Shown piece after piece: positions 9,638-19,462 of a stretch of 64,000 bases of DNA. Positions within the stretch are counted from its first letter, which is position 1; every line of letters starts with the position of its first letter. The position numbers and the translations under genes were made by a program. The notes under the pieces were generated by a model. It was given only the letters and a program-made list of their open reading frames with translations, searched no databases and had not been told where the DNA came from. The DNA is taken from the NCBI GenBank assembly GCA_949128115.1, contig OX421967.1, positions 23,452,635 through 23,516,634 of the forward strand, given 5' to 3'. Origin of the DNA: Anaspis maculata. Lineage: Eukaryota; Arthropoda; Insecta; Coleoptera; Scraptiidae.

Positions 9638-12110
9638 CTTCAACGGACGTTTACAATTCAAAAATAAAATCTTTCAGGTACCTATGTAGGTACCTATTAA
9701 GCAGGAAAGCAGGGGTGGATGATTAAAGCCCAGAGGGGGAAGAGGATTTTCGACAATTGAAGCTGAAACAGTTGCCTAATGTTCTAGATGTCAGCTGATT
9801 GTATAGCGATGATATTATACCTACTGGTTTGATAATCAAATTTTTATGTTTGGAAGTTGATTTTTGACATTATTCTTCGTTAATTTTTTGAATGGTTTGA
9901 TTTCACCTCAATTGAATGTGACATTCTAAATATAAGTACGGTGGCGAGCACATAACTGGAAATACTCATATCAATTCTGTCAATATCTCAATTTAACCTA
10001 CGGCCTTATTTTGATTGGAGAAGATTATATCGTAGGAACTCTAGAACCACGTAGTTACCTCAAATCACATCCACGAGGTACCTACCTACATACCCATGTA
10101 AATACCTATGTATTTTATATTTTTTCAATCAAAATTATACCGGATCGAGTTTTCCAAACGACATTCTTATATCTACTTTGTGGAGATTATTAGATTGCCA
10201 TGCTGTGCCTACCAGAACCTCGACCAGAACACAGTTTTCACCGTGCTGTAATATAACGGGGAGAATCGTACAGTAAGAAAATCCGTCACGATGTCACATT
10301 CGCATAATTATTTGTGGACAATACAATTGATGAAAATAGATATCTATTGTATTTGGGGTATGAATGAGACTTTATGTTACGGAGAATGGGAGTTTAAGCG
10401 CCGAGCGCAGCGAGAAAAGAAACAAAAGAAGTCTAATCGTGAAAAAATCATGTCGAAAGTATTCTGCACTTTGAGTGACTCATAATAATAATAATGATAA
10501 GATTGATAGTAACAAAAACAAGATGATACAAACCGTTGGGGAGCGGAGCGGGAGTACGAAAAGAACACCTCTTCGAACGTTGTTTGCTGATTGATTCATA
10601 TCTATAGAAGTTTCACTTCTTCCGAGGGTGACTATGGTCACGCACCCACGTTTTTTATTTCAAGGGGGACATCTAGGACACACATTGTCAAATTTCTATC
10701 TTCACCCCTTCGCCCCCACCCTACCCTACTTAAGAATTTCAAATAGCACTATGTACTTACCTATGTTTTGATATATCAAATCGAAGGTAATGAAATTCTC
10801 TTTCTGTCAAACATATTTTAATTTGTTCAACTCGGTCACCCCTAACACTTCTCAAAATTCTCTTATTGTTAATTGAAAGAAAGCTTTTCTCCTACAACCT
10901 CCCGATTCTTGGAAAATAGATTTTCCAGCGAAAGCAGGTCGATTCTTATTTCGAAGGAGGCTAGGGTTGCCAGATTTTCATACAGCCCTTAAAAGCTGCA
11001 GCTTCCTTTATTTGCTTCTCTCATGTTGTTCGATTCATTGCTTCGTCAAAGAACGGGTGCCCCCTATAATCTTCGCCCCTAGATAATCTTAATGAAACGC
11101 GTTATTATGGCTGACTGGCTTAAGTAAACTTTGGTTCAGATTTGAACAAAATTAGTTGAATGGTTCAAAAGTTATGCTAAAAAAAACGATTTTTTTCCAA
11201 CTTTGAAGGGCTATATCTCCGTTCCGTTATTGTGCACTTCTGATTTTTTTTTCTCGGGAAGGTCCCCTCAATTTTTGATTCTCTATCATCGCTCAAAATT
11301 AATGTATCAAAAACTGGACTACCCTGTACAGTTTGTCAGTGTTATTTTCTATTAAAAAAAGGAATGCTCTTGCGTTATTTTAAATACAGAAATTAAAAAT
11401 AGTAACTCCATTATTTTCTTAAATGTCGATTAATAGTCCAGGGCCATCAGCAATCACACCACACGCTCACCGGGTGTTCTGCTTGAATTTCCTGCAGGAG
11501 ATTTATACAGGGTGTTCCGTGATCTATGTGACAAACTTCAACACTGGATAGAGGACTCCAAGATGAGTTGAGACCAAGAAGAGAAAAATTTTTTCGACCA
11601 TTGGTTACGAAGATACCAATGTTTTGTACTTTTAGTCACAATTTTCAAAATGCAATATTTCTGCAACGGTTTCGTATAATCGATTGAAATTTATATGTTA
11701 CATTCCCTCACTGATACTTAATAAAAAGCCATAGCAAGTAGATGAAAATTCCAGGACCGGACTAAAAAGAAATCATTTAGGTTGTCGTGTCCAAAAGTAT
11801 CTTTTTTGAGCGAAATTCAAAAAAATAGTTACCATATTCATAAAGCTGGGAAAAAAGCTCTACACAATTTCAATTCTGACGGTACACTTGAGGTTTCCGG
11901 GCAAAAAAATTGGAAAACAGCTTATGCACTGGAGGTAGAACTTTTACCGGACATAAAAATCAGAGTAGCTCGATATAATCCACATTAATACTTCAGTTCC
12001 ATCATTTTGTGGACTGCTGTTTGTGTAGTTCATATTAAATGACGTAGGAAAAAAGTTGGAGTCGGAAATAGTGAAATTTGGATTTTCTTGTTTCCCTTTC
12101 ACTGAAAACA
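9638..12110. other. No gene recognised; two solitary element termini
   Basis: Mostly A+T-rich, unassigned DNA. ACCCTGTACA at 11321-11330 and TACAGGGTG at 11507-11515 look like ends of TA-flanked elements but do not pair convincingly. A 68-codon frame at 11782-11988 (plus) has a protein-like composition but no motif I recognise. Confidence 0.4.
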
Positions 12111-12112
12111 TA

Positions 12113-12499
12113 TTGGTCAGTCAAGTATGATGTGCAAATTTTTCAGGTTTATACTTTTTCAGTGGGGAGGGGGTATTTTTGACGTTTGTCATATGAGAAC
12201 TTTTTTTGTACTTGTCATCATTCTAATGTCAGCATGAATGCAAGCTACCCACAACAGCAGTGAAAACAAAAAACCATCTGCGCTGCGGTTTTCTCAGGAA
12301 ACCTGCTTGGACTTTAAGGAAGAAAACATCGAACGCAAATTTGAAATTGATCAGCTGAAAATGACAGTATACATTCATATTGACATTACAATGATGACAA
12401 GTACAAAAATAAAGTTCCGACATGAAAAACGTTAGAATTACCCCCCACAACTGAAAAAGTATAACGTGGAAACTTTGCACATCATGCTCGAAAGACCAA
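12113..12499. mobile_element. Fold-back TIR element, arms about 140 bp
   Basis: The left arm (12113 to about 12245) and right arm (about 12360 to 12499) are imperfect reverse complements over roughly 140 bases. Shared blocks are ATGATGTGCAAA, TATACTTTTTCAGT and TACTTGTCATCATT. TA lies outside both ends (12111-12112 and 12500-12501). The spacer is only about 110 bases. No transposase. The arms have diverged by substitution and small indels, so this is not a fresh insertion. Confidence 0.75.
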
Positions 12500-12510
12500 T
12501 AATATTGGCG

Positions 12511-12540
12511 AGTAACATTACCGATGGTGGTAATGTTACT
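12511..12540. repeat. Perfect 12-bp stem hairpin
   Basis: AGTAACATTACC (12511-12522) and GGTAATGTTACT (12529-12540) pair perfectly around the six-base loop GATGGT. It sits between the fold-back element and a candidate coding exon. There is no U-tract after it, so nothing suggests a terminator. Confidence 0.7.
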
Positions 12541-12682
12541 GATGCGCTTCGCATGTAAACAAACATGTCGGATAGAGCACGGATTGTTGCCCGCGCGTTC
12601 AAAAATCTCATCAGTACTAAGCGGTTTTTAATGTCCTCCAGACGTGAAACGTGGTTAATTAGTATTGCGGTGGAACTCAAAA

Positions 12683-12891
12683 ATGGCAGAAGCGCAATTG
12701 AGTGTTATGGAGGTTTTGAATCACTTGATGGACTCAACGGATTCTCGATGTATCGTGATGGGAGAAGAAATTCTGAAGTCACAATTTCTTGTGTTGTATG
12801 GTCGAAAGCGAACCGAATCAAGCATCAATTTAAACATAGACATATTGAATTGTGTTTACAAACAAGCGCATCGTATGAATCTCCCCACTAG
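12683..12891 (+). CDS. Candidate first coding exon, function unknown
   Basis: An ATG in a good context (AAAAATGG) at 12683 opens a frame of about 70 codons. It begins MAEAQLSVMEVLNHLMDS and contains SQFLVLYGRKR and LNIDILNCVYKQ, a composition like an ordinary folded protein. The sequence then reads CCCCACTAG|GTAACTGG, a strong splice-donor match, putting the exon end at 12891. Without splicing the frame stops two codons later. I do not recognise the family and cannot find the next exon. A chance frame or a transposon-derived fragment remains possible. Confidence 0.33.
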
Positions 12892-13651
12892 GTAACTGGA
12901 AATGTAATTAAAAAAAATAGTAGTAGCAGTTCCTGTGAAATTGAAACGTTCAAATGCACTTGCATAGCAGGCCAGTCCTGGACATGCAAAAATATCGCAG
13001 CTGTGCTTCTTCGATGCAGCCATATAAAGTTCCCATTTTCAGCGACACTTCCCCGGCTTTTCTCGTAGTCATATTTTCCACAGTGCCGAGTTTGTTTGTC
13101 ATTTTGACTACCCAACTTGCGTCTTTCGCTTTCGACGGGAAACGGTGAAAATGTAACTCTTCCTTTTTTTGGTTTCCACAGCGCGACTCGCACTCGGAAA
13201 CAAAACTAATTCTCCGCCACTTTTTGTCACTATATCTATCTTGCCACGTTCCATTCTATGCCACTTTTGCTTGCCAGTCGTCGTACACGTGCCACTCTTA
13301 TTTAAAAATGCAATGCTTTTGCAATCGACGACACCTAATATATTCAAGATAATGAAACGTGCGTGGCTCACGTACTTTGTTAGAAAAAATTAACGCCGCG
13401 TTAAATCAGATGGAATCAAATAAAGTCCCCAAACACCGCAACGCTCATTAGAGCCCACACAAATCTGCAGTTGATCTGTGCACAAACGTCGTTGACACGT
13501 TGGCCGTCAGATGGCGTATTCGATCTTGAAACTCGCCAATTGGAATCAAAAAGGAATTATGGCTTTACCTCTGCTTGTCTAGGAGATATCACTTTAGGAA
13601 ATTTCCAGTGACTTGAGCAGTAACAAAATCAATCATGAAGAGGCTAATTGG
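12892..13651. other. No gene recognised
   Basis: If the exon at 12683-12891 is real, this would be its first intron. Several overlapping frames of 60-100 codons occur on both strands, and none has a family motif. Confidence 0.35.
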
Positions 13652-13818
13652 TATAGACAATACAAATAGAGAAGACCATATGTTATCACCACCGTCGTCA
13701 CGGATATTGGGGCATCAAAAATCAGCCAACCTTTTTTTGAATGATGGACTCGCCTGGTTCCTACGCAACCGTAAAAATCCGTGACAACATATGGTCTTTT
13801 CTATTTGTATTGTCTATA
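13652..13818. mobile_element. 163-bp MITE with TA target duplication
   Basis: The element is 13654-13816. Its ends are inverted repeats of about 36 bp: TAGACAATACAAATAGA, one mismatch, then AAGACCATATGTT, matched by AACATATGGTCTT and TCTATTTGTATTGTCTA. TA flanks both sides (13652-13653 and 13817-13818). No coding capacity. The structure is typical of mariner-derived MITEs. Confidence 0.85.
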
Positions 13819-16649
13819 ATCATGGTAATTTCGATGCAACGTATGGTTACAAGTCTTGCATTTTTATTCATGTTGGAGTCAATAAGTGTCAATGTGATGT
13901 CGCAGCATGCTTCATTGGGGCATCCCCCCTGAAGAGGTCAAGAGGATAACCTCGTCTGGGGGCCCATGAGGTTAAATTTTCTCATGGTATAATTCATCCA
14001 GTAATTGTGTACGTTTCTGTGAATTTTCAAGAAAAAGCAACAGTTCTAGCAAATTCTGTATAAAACACCCAAATTCCACAAAAAAAATCAAGAACTCTTC
14101 GAAGAAACAAAATGCTATCAAAAGTCAAAAATTGTTTCGAGATATTGATATCCGCTTTCTAAAACTTGAGAGAAAAAATCGAAATTTTCCCTGAAAAAGT
14201 TCCACGACTTCAAAAATTGACACTTTTGACACTCTTTCCTTTGGCATCCTGTATATCGTGGACAAAGTAAATGGTGACGATAAGTCGACATAGCCTCTTG
14301 TAGCTGAAGAAAAGCTCTACCAGGCACCATAAATGATGATATTCGCTGCGCCCTTGGCGAAACGGAGTCAGTGAGATCAGGTCAGTACTTTATTCTGTTG
14401 TGTCCGTTGAGGAGCGTTGCAACATTCCCCCTTCACTGAATGCTGGATCTGACCAGACTCTAGGCAGTCAGATCTCAGATCTTATATAATTCTGTTTAAT
14501 TTTTATTTTATCAATTTTTGAAGTGAATCCTTTTGTGAGGTTTCATTTTTATTTTATTTCAATTTTTTTTATGTTCATTGTTTTGGGAGATGTTCCAAGT
14601 CGAGCTACTGTTTGTAAAGGAAATAAATTGGAGAACGTCGGTGTATTATGTGTTGCCTATACTCTTTAGACCATTTTGATCCAGAAAAGCCATGATTCGA
14701 TTACCAAAGCGGAGACTTGCACTCTGAAACAACCACACGTTTAAAGGTACCTACCTATTATCCTTCAGTGATTTTACTCTGCAACATTTTAATTGAACAC
14801 TACTTGAGCGCTCTCAAATAAAATTAATGGCATGTAATCGTGTCGCTTGCTTCGGAAGAGAACCCACTAAGAACTAAGAGAATAGGTAAGTGGTAAGTTA
14901 AAAAACAGGGTCACAGATTAGGTACATTAAACCGGATAATGACCATTTTGAAAATTATGGGTTTTGCGATCCATATTCCCTCGGTCTCGCCCATTACGAT
15001 ATAGTGTGCCGTAATATTATAGCTCCGATAAGCTATTACCCATACCTGCGAGAAGCGTGAAAATAAAAACGCAACTCCATTATCGACAGATTTTATAAAA
15101 TCACCATACCGTACTCTTACCGCGCTTTCATTTTAATGGGGATGACGACGTGGAAAAACGATAAGATTTGATGTTCCTATAACGAGCAAGTGTGGCATAT
15201 AAAACAAACAAAGAGGGGCGATATAGAATATGATGCGGACGATGGATTTATCGGGGGCGGGCGATGGAGCGATAATGGGCCGCAATTAATGTTTTATGAA
15301 TTTGTGGAAGTTTCACAGTCCGTGTTTTTATAGGTGATGGGAACTTTCCTTTCTGTCCGCCTTGAGAGTTGGGGTTTCTGTAGTAACATTTCCTTTCTGT
15401 TTTGTCCAAATTTTACAGGGGAGCATTCTCGGGAGCATCACTTCATAAGAGATTCTTTATTGAATACAGAATATGTCAACATTGTCAACTACAAGGGTTA
15501 ACTACCTCGATGGAATTTTCAATCATTTGATCAAAGCTTGTGAGAAACTTGGCGTGGTACCAATTTTTATACCACGTTCACGATGTTTATACAGATACGT
15601 CACTTGTGTTGGGTAGGTTACTTATATTTGTAGCAGAATCGTCTTTTATAAACGAATCGAAACAAGAAAAGTTTCATTTCTCTTTGGTTTATTCAGGTTA
15701 CGTAAATTTGAACCAATTGAATCCTAAAAATCCTTGGAGAAGCAAATAACTATGCATCTCCGCTGTGCCTCACTGTGCCCTTGGCACAATGGAACCAGCA
15801 ATGCTGCAAAGCGAAAAAATGGCAGATTTTTCAGTTTTTTTCTTTATAAAACATAAAAGCGAAAAATAACGTTTTTCGGTCGAAAAAAATGTATTCGTTA
15901 GTAATTCGAAAATGTTAATTCTATGTTAATTCTTGTTTCTAATAATAATTGTACCTACTACAGCCTTCTGTTGTTTTATTTATTCATTGATGGAAATTCT
16001 CGTGAAAATCAAACTGTGTAATTTCAATTAAGCAGTTTGACTTTTTCAAAGCTTCAACTTTCATGCAGGAGAAAAAGCGAATATAGGCTAGGTAGGTAGG
16101 TAGGTAGGTAGGTAAGTATGTAATGTAACTACAACAGAAGGCGCGAGCTTTTGCCACTTGTTCCTATATCTATGCAAATTCTGGCCCAACCCACGACTAC
16201 CTTATAGCGGGTTACCGCCATATTCTAGTGTCAACAAGATCGTTCCTTTACACCAGTTTACACTATCTCACGATCAGTGCCGTTGCAGCGATCGATAAGT
16301 GCTAAGAATTTCCATTTAACAAACAACGGCGTTAAAGATAAAGCCTTGGAATATTCATAAATTTTAGCATATCTTCATCAACAGTTTCCTTCAGCTTTAC
16401 CTACCTACTACCGAACCAGTTAGAGTCCATAGTCATTGATGGTAAAAACACTATAAGAAGCCAGTTATATAGGCAGCCTTCCTCTATCTGCTATATCTCC
16501 TTAGTTAGATACTAATACATAATTATTATAGAATACATAATTATTATAGTAAAATCTGAGGTAGATTATGTAAGTAAAGAATGCTTTTTCCATGCAAACC
16601 GAACTTTGAAAGCTCACTAGATAAGACTTAATTTCACTCGCCGCTAGTT
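13819..16649. other. No gene recognised; microsatellite and short tandem
   Basis: Unassigned A+T-rich DNA. A (TAGG)n run lies at about 16089-16114, and an 18-bp unit, AATACATAATTATTATAG, is present twice in tandem at 16514-16549. A short stretch near 14345 (GCGCCCTTGGCGAAACGGAG) is a scrap of dispersed family E in inverted orientation. Confidence 0.4.
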
Positions 16650-16654
16650 AGTAT

Positions 16655-16885
16655 GAATTCAACTCTTCTCATCTCGGTCCCGAGTCTCTTGCATTCGGGA
16701 ATATTCCAGACTTTCCGCAAAGACGTCGAAATGAAGTTCTGCTTAATTCCGGCCTTTCCCAGCATGATAAGGTCTATTTGCGAGCTCTCTGTAGGCGGTT
16801 CCTCCGCCAATTGTGCAGGTATATGTCATACCTTTGCGTCGAAGTCTCCGGCGAAATTCGGAACAGAACTTCGCAGCAGATAGGT
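16655..16885. repeat. Dispersed repeat family C, copy 3
   Basis: Contains the best-preserved core, TTCCTCCGCCAATTGTGCAG, followed by GTCATACCTTTGCGTCGAAGTCTCCGGCGAAATTCGGAAC. It shares this with the copy at 24.8-25.0 kb and, less well, with copies 1 and 2. Confidence 0.55.
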
Positions 16886-16889
16886 ACGC

Positions 16890-17711
16890 ATTCGATACTG
16901 ATACCTCGACTGATACATACAATAAGGTACTGCTGGACCTACTTATAAGTACCATAGGGTGCAAAATAATCTGGTGCAGTCGAAAAGTTCAAAAGCTTTG
17001 ATGGTTTTCGTAAGTGTTAGTCGTATGATAATATCTAAAAAGAGAAAGAAAATTAGAATTTTCGGTACGCTCTGATTGTACTTCCCCCAGCCGGTTTTCC
17101 TAACCTTGCATAGGTAAGCCGAGCACCCCCTTTCACCCTTGCAAGGTGGTGGCAGCTCTTACGTTACCCCCCTCCCCTCCCCCTCAGTCCATAAGTACCC
17201 CTGAAGATTCTATCAAGCTACCCTTATTAATTTTAGCAAATTGACTTTGAGAAGTCATCGAAACATATCGAATAAGTTGAGCTTACCGCTCCTAATTTCT
17301 TGCAGTAAAACACCACAGCTATTCTGCGGTTTTGGCGGTAATAAATAACCCCCAACATCCCTTCACCTTTTGGTTAACACAAAACTTTATCAGTGTCAAG
17401 GAGTGAGGTGTCCGCTCTAGCAAACGATAGACAAGAGGCGGACGTTTTCTTCTCCTCCTCAAAATAGTCGAAAAAGCTTTAAATAAATTATCTTCACCCC
17501 CTTAAGGTTAGCGAAGACTTGTAGCTGAACTCATTGTACCCCTCAATAGCCAAGTGCCTAAATCTAGCTGTTGTTGAGCCCCTTTAGATGACTCTATCAA
17601 CATCGCCAATATCTCACCATCCAAACCAAGAAAACATTATGTAACTCTCTAGTACTCTCGCGGTTTGTATTCTGCTCACCAGTCTACTCTACGTTAATTG
17701 ACAAGTCGACT
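16890..17711. other. No gene recognised
   Basis: C-rich patches (for example CCCCCTCCCCTCCCCCTCAG near 17170) in otherwise unremarkable sequence. No coding or repeat structure assigned. Confidence 0.35.
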
Positions 17712-18357
17712 ACTTACAAAATTCAAAAAATGCAAAATTCCTGTATTGGACTTATCTACGGCATGCGAAAGTATGATAGGGTGTATTTTAGGCTGAAAGA
17801 GTTAAGGTGGCTCAATATGGAGGGGAGGATGACTTTGCAGTTCGCTTGCTTTCTGAAAAAAATTATCGACACGTCCAAACCAAAGTACCTGCTAGACAAA
17901 CTCAGCTTTCGGACCGATGTTCACAACATTGATGTCAGGTCAAAAGGGCTTCTTACGGCACCGATCCACCGTACGACACTGTTTGAGGGCTCATTTACGT
18001 ATACCTCTCACCGGACGTTCAACAAATATTTCCACCTTTATTCCGTTTTTCACTCTGCAAAATCTTTTCGTGATGCTTTATTTAATGTGCTATTCGAGAG
18101 TCAGTGTTCTGCATTCTGAAATTTTTAGACCTGTTTCTCTTTGTGCATTTTTTTACCTGTGAATACTACACATAACATTTTATTTGCTGTATTATTATCA
18201 CGCTTGGAATTCTAATTTTTTTTTTTTGAATTATATTTATTGTTTATTTTTAGGTTCCTATGTAGAGTTAAGTGGAAGAACAGAGGGCAAGGTTAAGTCC
18301 TGCCCACCTGAACTTCGCTCTACATGGAATATATTTCAATAAAGACATTTAATAATA
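17712..18357 (+). mobile_element. LINE 3' fragment: C-terminal ORF2 piece plus 3' UTR
   Basis: A frame from about 17730 to 18119 begins QNSCIGLIYGMRKYD and continues with KKIIDTSKPKYLLDK, DVHNIDVRSKGLL and SFTYTSHRTFNKYF. These blocks correspond to the C-terminal domain after the reverse transcriptase in insect jockey/CR1-group non-LTR elements (in many copies QNSCIRxIxG...YL...HNY.TR...R). The reverse transcriptase itself is missing, so the copy is strongly 5'-truncated, as usual for LINEs. The ~240 bases after the stop look like a 3' UTR ending at an AATAAA signal (18341) and an A-rich end. No clear target duplication was located. Confidence 0.6.
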
Positions 18358-18359
18358 TG

Positions 18360-18693
18360 CACTGTTTGGACCTATCTGATAATTAACCCTTCTTAGGCCT
18401 TTTTGCCAAGACACATTCTAGTGTAAAAAATACTTGCAAATTCGAGCCTTGAGTTATTTAGAAGTGAAACTGGTTTACAACAAGCCGTTTCACCCAAGTA
18501 ACTTTCCCTTGAAATGCTATCCTAAAGCAACCCTCTAGCTACACCCTTCGACTTCTTACTACTCAAACCCTAGATCAGCATCTAGGCTTCACTTATGTAA
18601 GTAAGGAGTTAGAATCCATACGATCATACTACTGAAAACTGTCTTGTTTGTGCCCGAGTCATACTAAAGGGCATTCACCTATCAATATACTAT
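18360..18693. other. No gene recognised
   Basis: Unassigned spacer between the LINE fragment and the palindromic MITE pair. Confidence 0.35.
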
Positions 18694-19022
18694 TAAAGTG
18701 CGTTCAGTCAGCTTATTTAGCCGCAAGTTTTAATTTTAGTCGCAAGCGCAGCGACACCCATTGGCTCTTATGAACCAGCCTCCTCAGAACAGCCAATAAG
18801 CGATGCAGCGCTTACGACTAAAATTAAAACTTGGGGCTAAATAAAATAAAAGTGCATGCGTTCAGTCAGCTTATTTAGTTGCAAGTTTTAATTTTAGCCG
18901 TAAACGCTGCATCGCTTATTGGCTGTTCTGAGGAGGCTGGTTCATAAGAGCCAATAGGCGTCGCTGCGCTTGCGACTAAAATTAAAACTTACGGCTAAAT
19001 AAGCTGACTGAACGCACCTTTA
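18694..19022. mobile_element. Head-to-head pair of palindromic MITEs
   Basis: Two copies of a ~150-bp unit lie side by side in opposite orientation (about 18696-18845 and 18858-19020). Each unit has its own inverted ends (GCTTATTTAG and AAGTTTTAATTTTAG against CTAAAATTAAAACTT and GGCTAAATAA). The middle segment (CCAGCCTCCTCAGAACAGCC in unit 1) is inverted in unit 2. The outermost bases also pair (GTGCGTTCAGTCAGC against GCTGACTGAACGCAC), and TA is found on both outer sides (18694-18695 and 19021-19022). The whole region can fold as one long hairpin or as two. Confidence 0.75.
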
Positions 19023-19214
19023 GACTATACCCTACACCACGACCCTACACGAATAGATTTTCCAGCGCGCTTAGCTTGTCATATAATATTCCCTGTGCAC
19101 ATGGCAAGAGATAACATTTTAGTCTCACTATTAAGCATATCATATGGTATCATTTCATTTTCATTATTGACCCTCTTACCTTTAACTGAATTGCTATCAT
19201 TGATAGATTGAGAT

Positions 19215-19410
19215 CAGTGGCGTAGCTACATGTTCAAGGGCCTTGAGGCAAACTGTTTCGAGGGCCCTCAAAAAAATTTGATCACTTTATAACATAACTT
19301 TTTTTCAATGTTGTGGGAAAAATTTTAGGGTTAACGACCCCGGAGGACTCTCTCGAGCTCTGGGACCCTGAGGCACTGCCTCGATTTGCTCATTGATAGC
19401 TACGCCACTG
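19215..19410. mobile_element. hAT-like MITE, CAGTGGCGTAGCTA family, short copy
   Basis: Perfect 14-bp TIR: CAGTGGCGTAGCTA (19215-19228) and TAGCTACGCCACTG (19397-19410). Internal phrases AGGCAAACTGTTTCGAG and CCCTGAGGCACTGCCTCG are shared with the longer copy at 25.6-26.1 kb. The flanking 8-mers (ATTGAGAT and ATGAAGGT) match at only five positions, so the target duplication is decayed or lost. No coding capacity. Confidence 0.75.
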
Positions 19411-19462
19411 ATGAAGGTCCACCCTTTCGATTCGTTCAGTGAGAAAGAAAATTAATTAATTT

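Noticed and set aside
9161..9661. 166-codon minus-strand open frame
   Set aside because: Much of it lies inside the 208-bp MITE, whose G+C-rich sequence lacks stops.
8988..11330. A single large element bounded by TACAGGGTG (8988) and ACCCTGTACA (11321)
   Set aside because: Beyond the first seven bases the ends do not match, and the interval contains an unrelated complete MITE; pairing is not supported.
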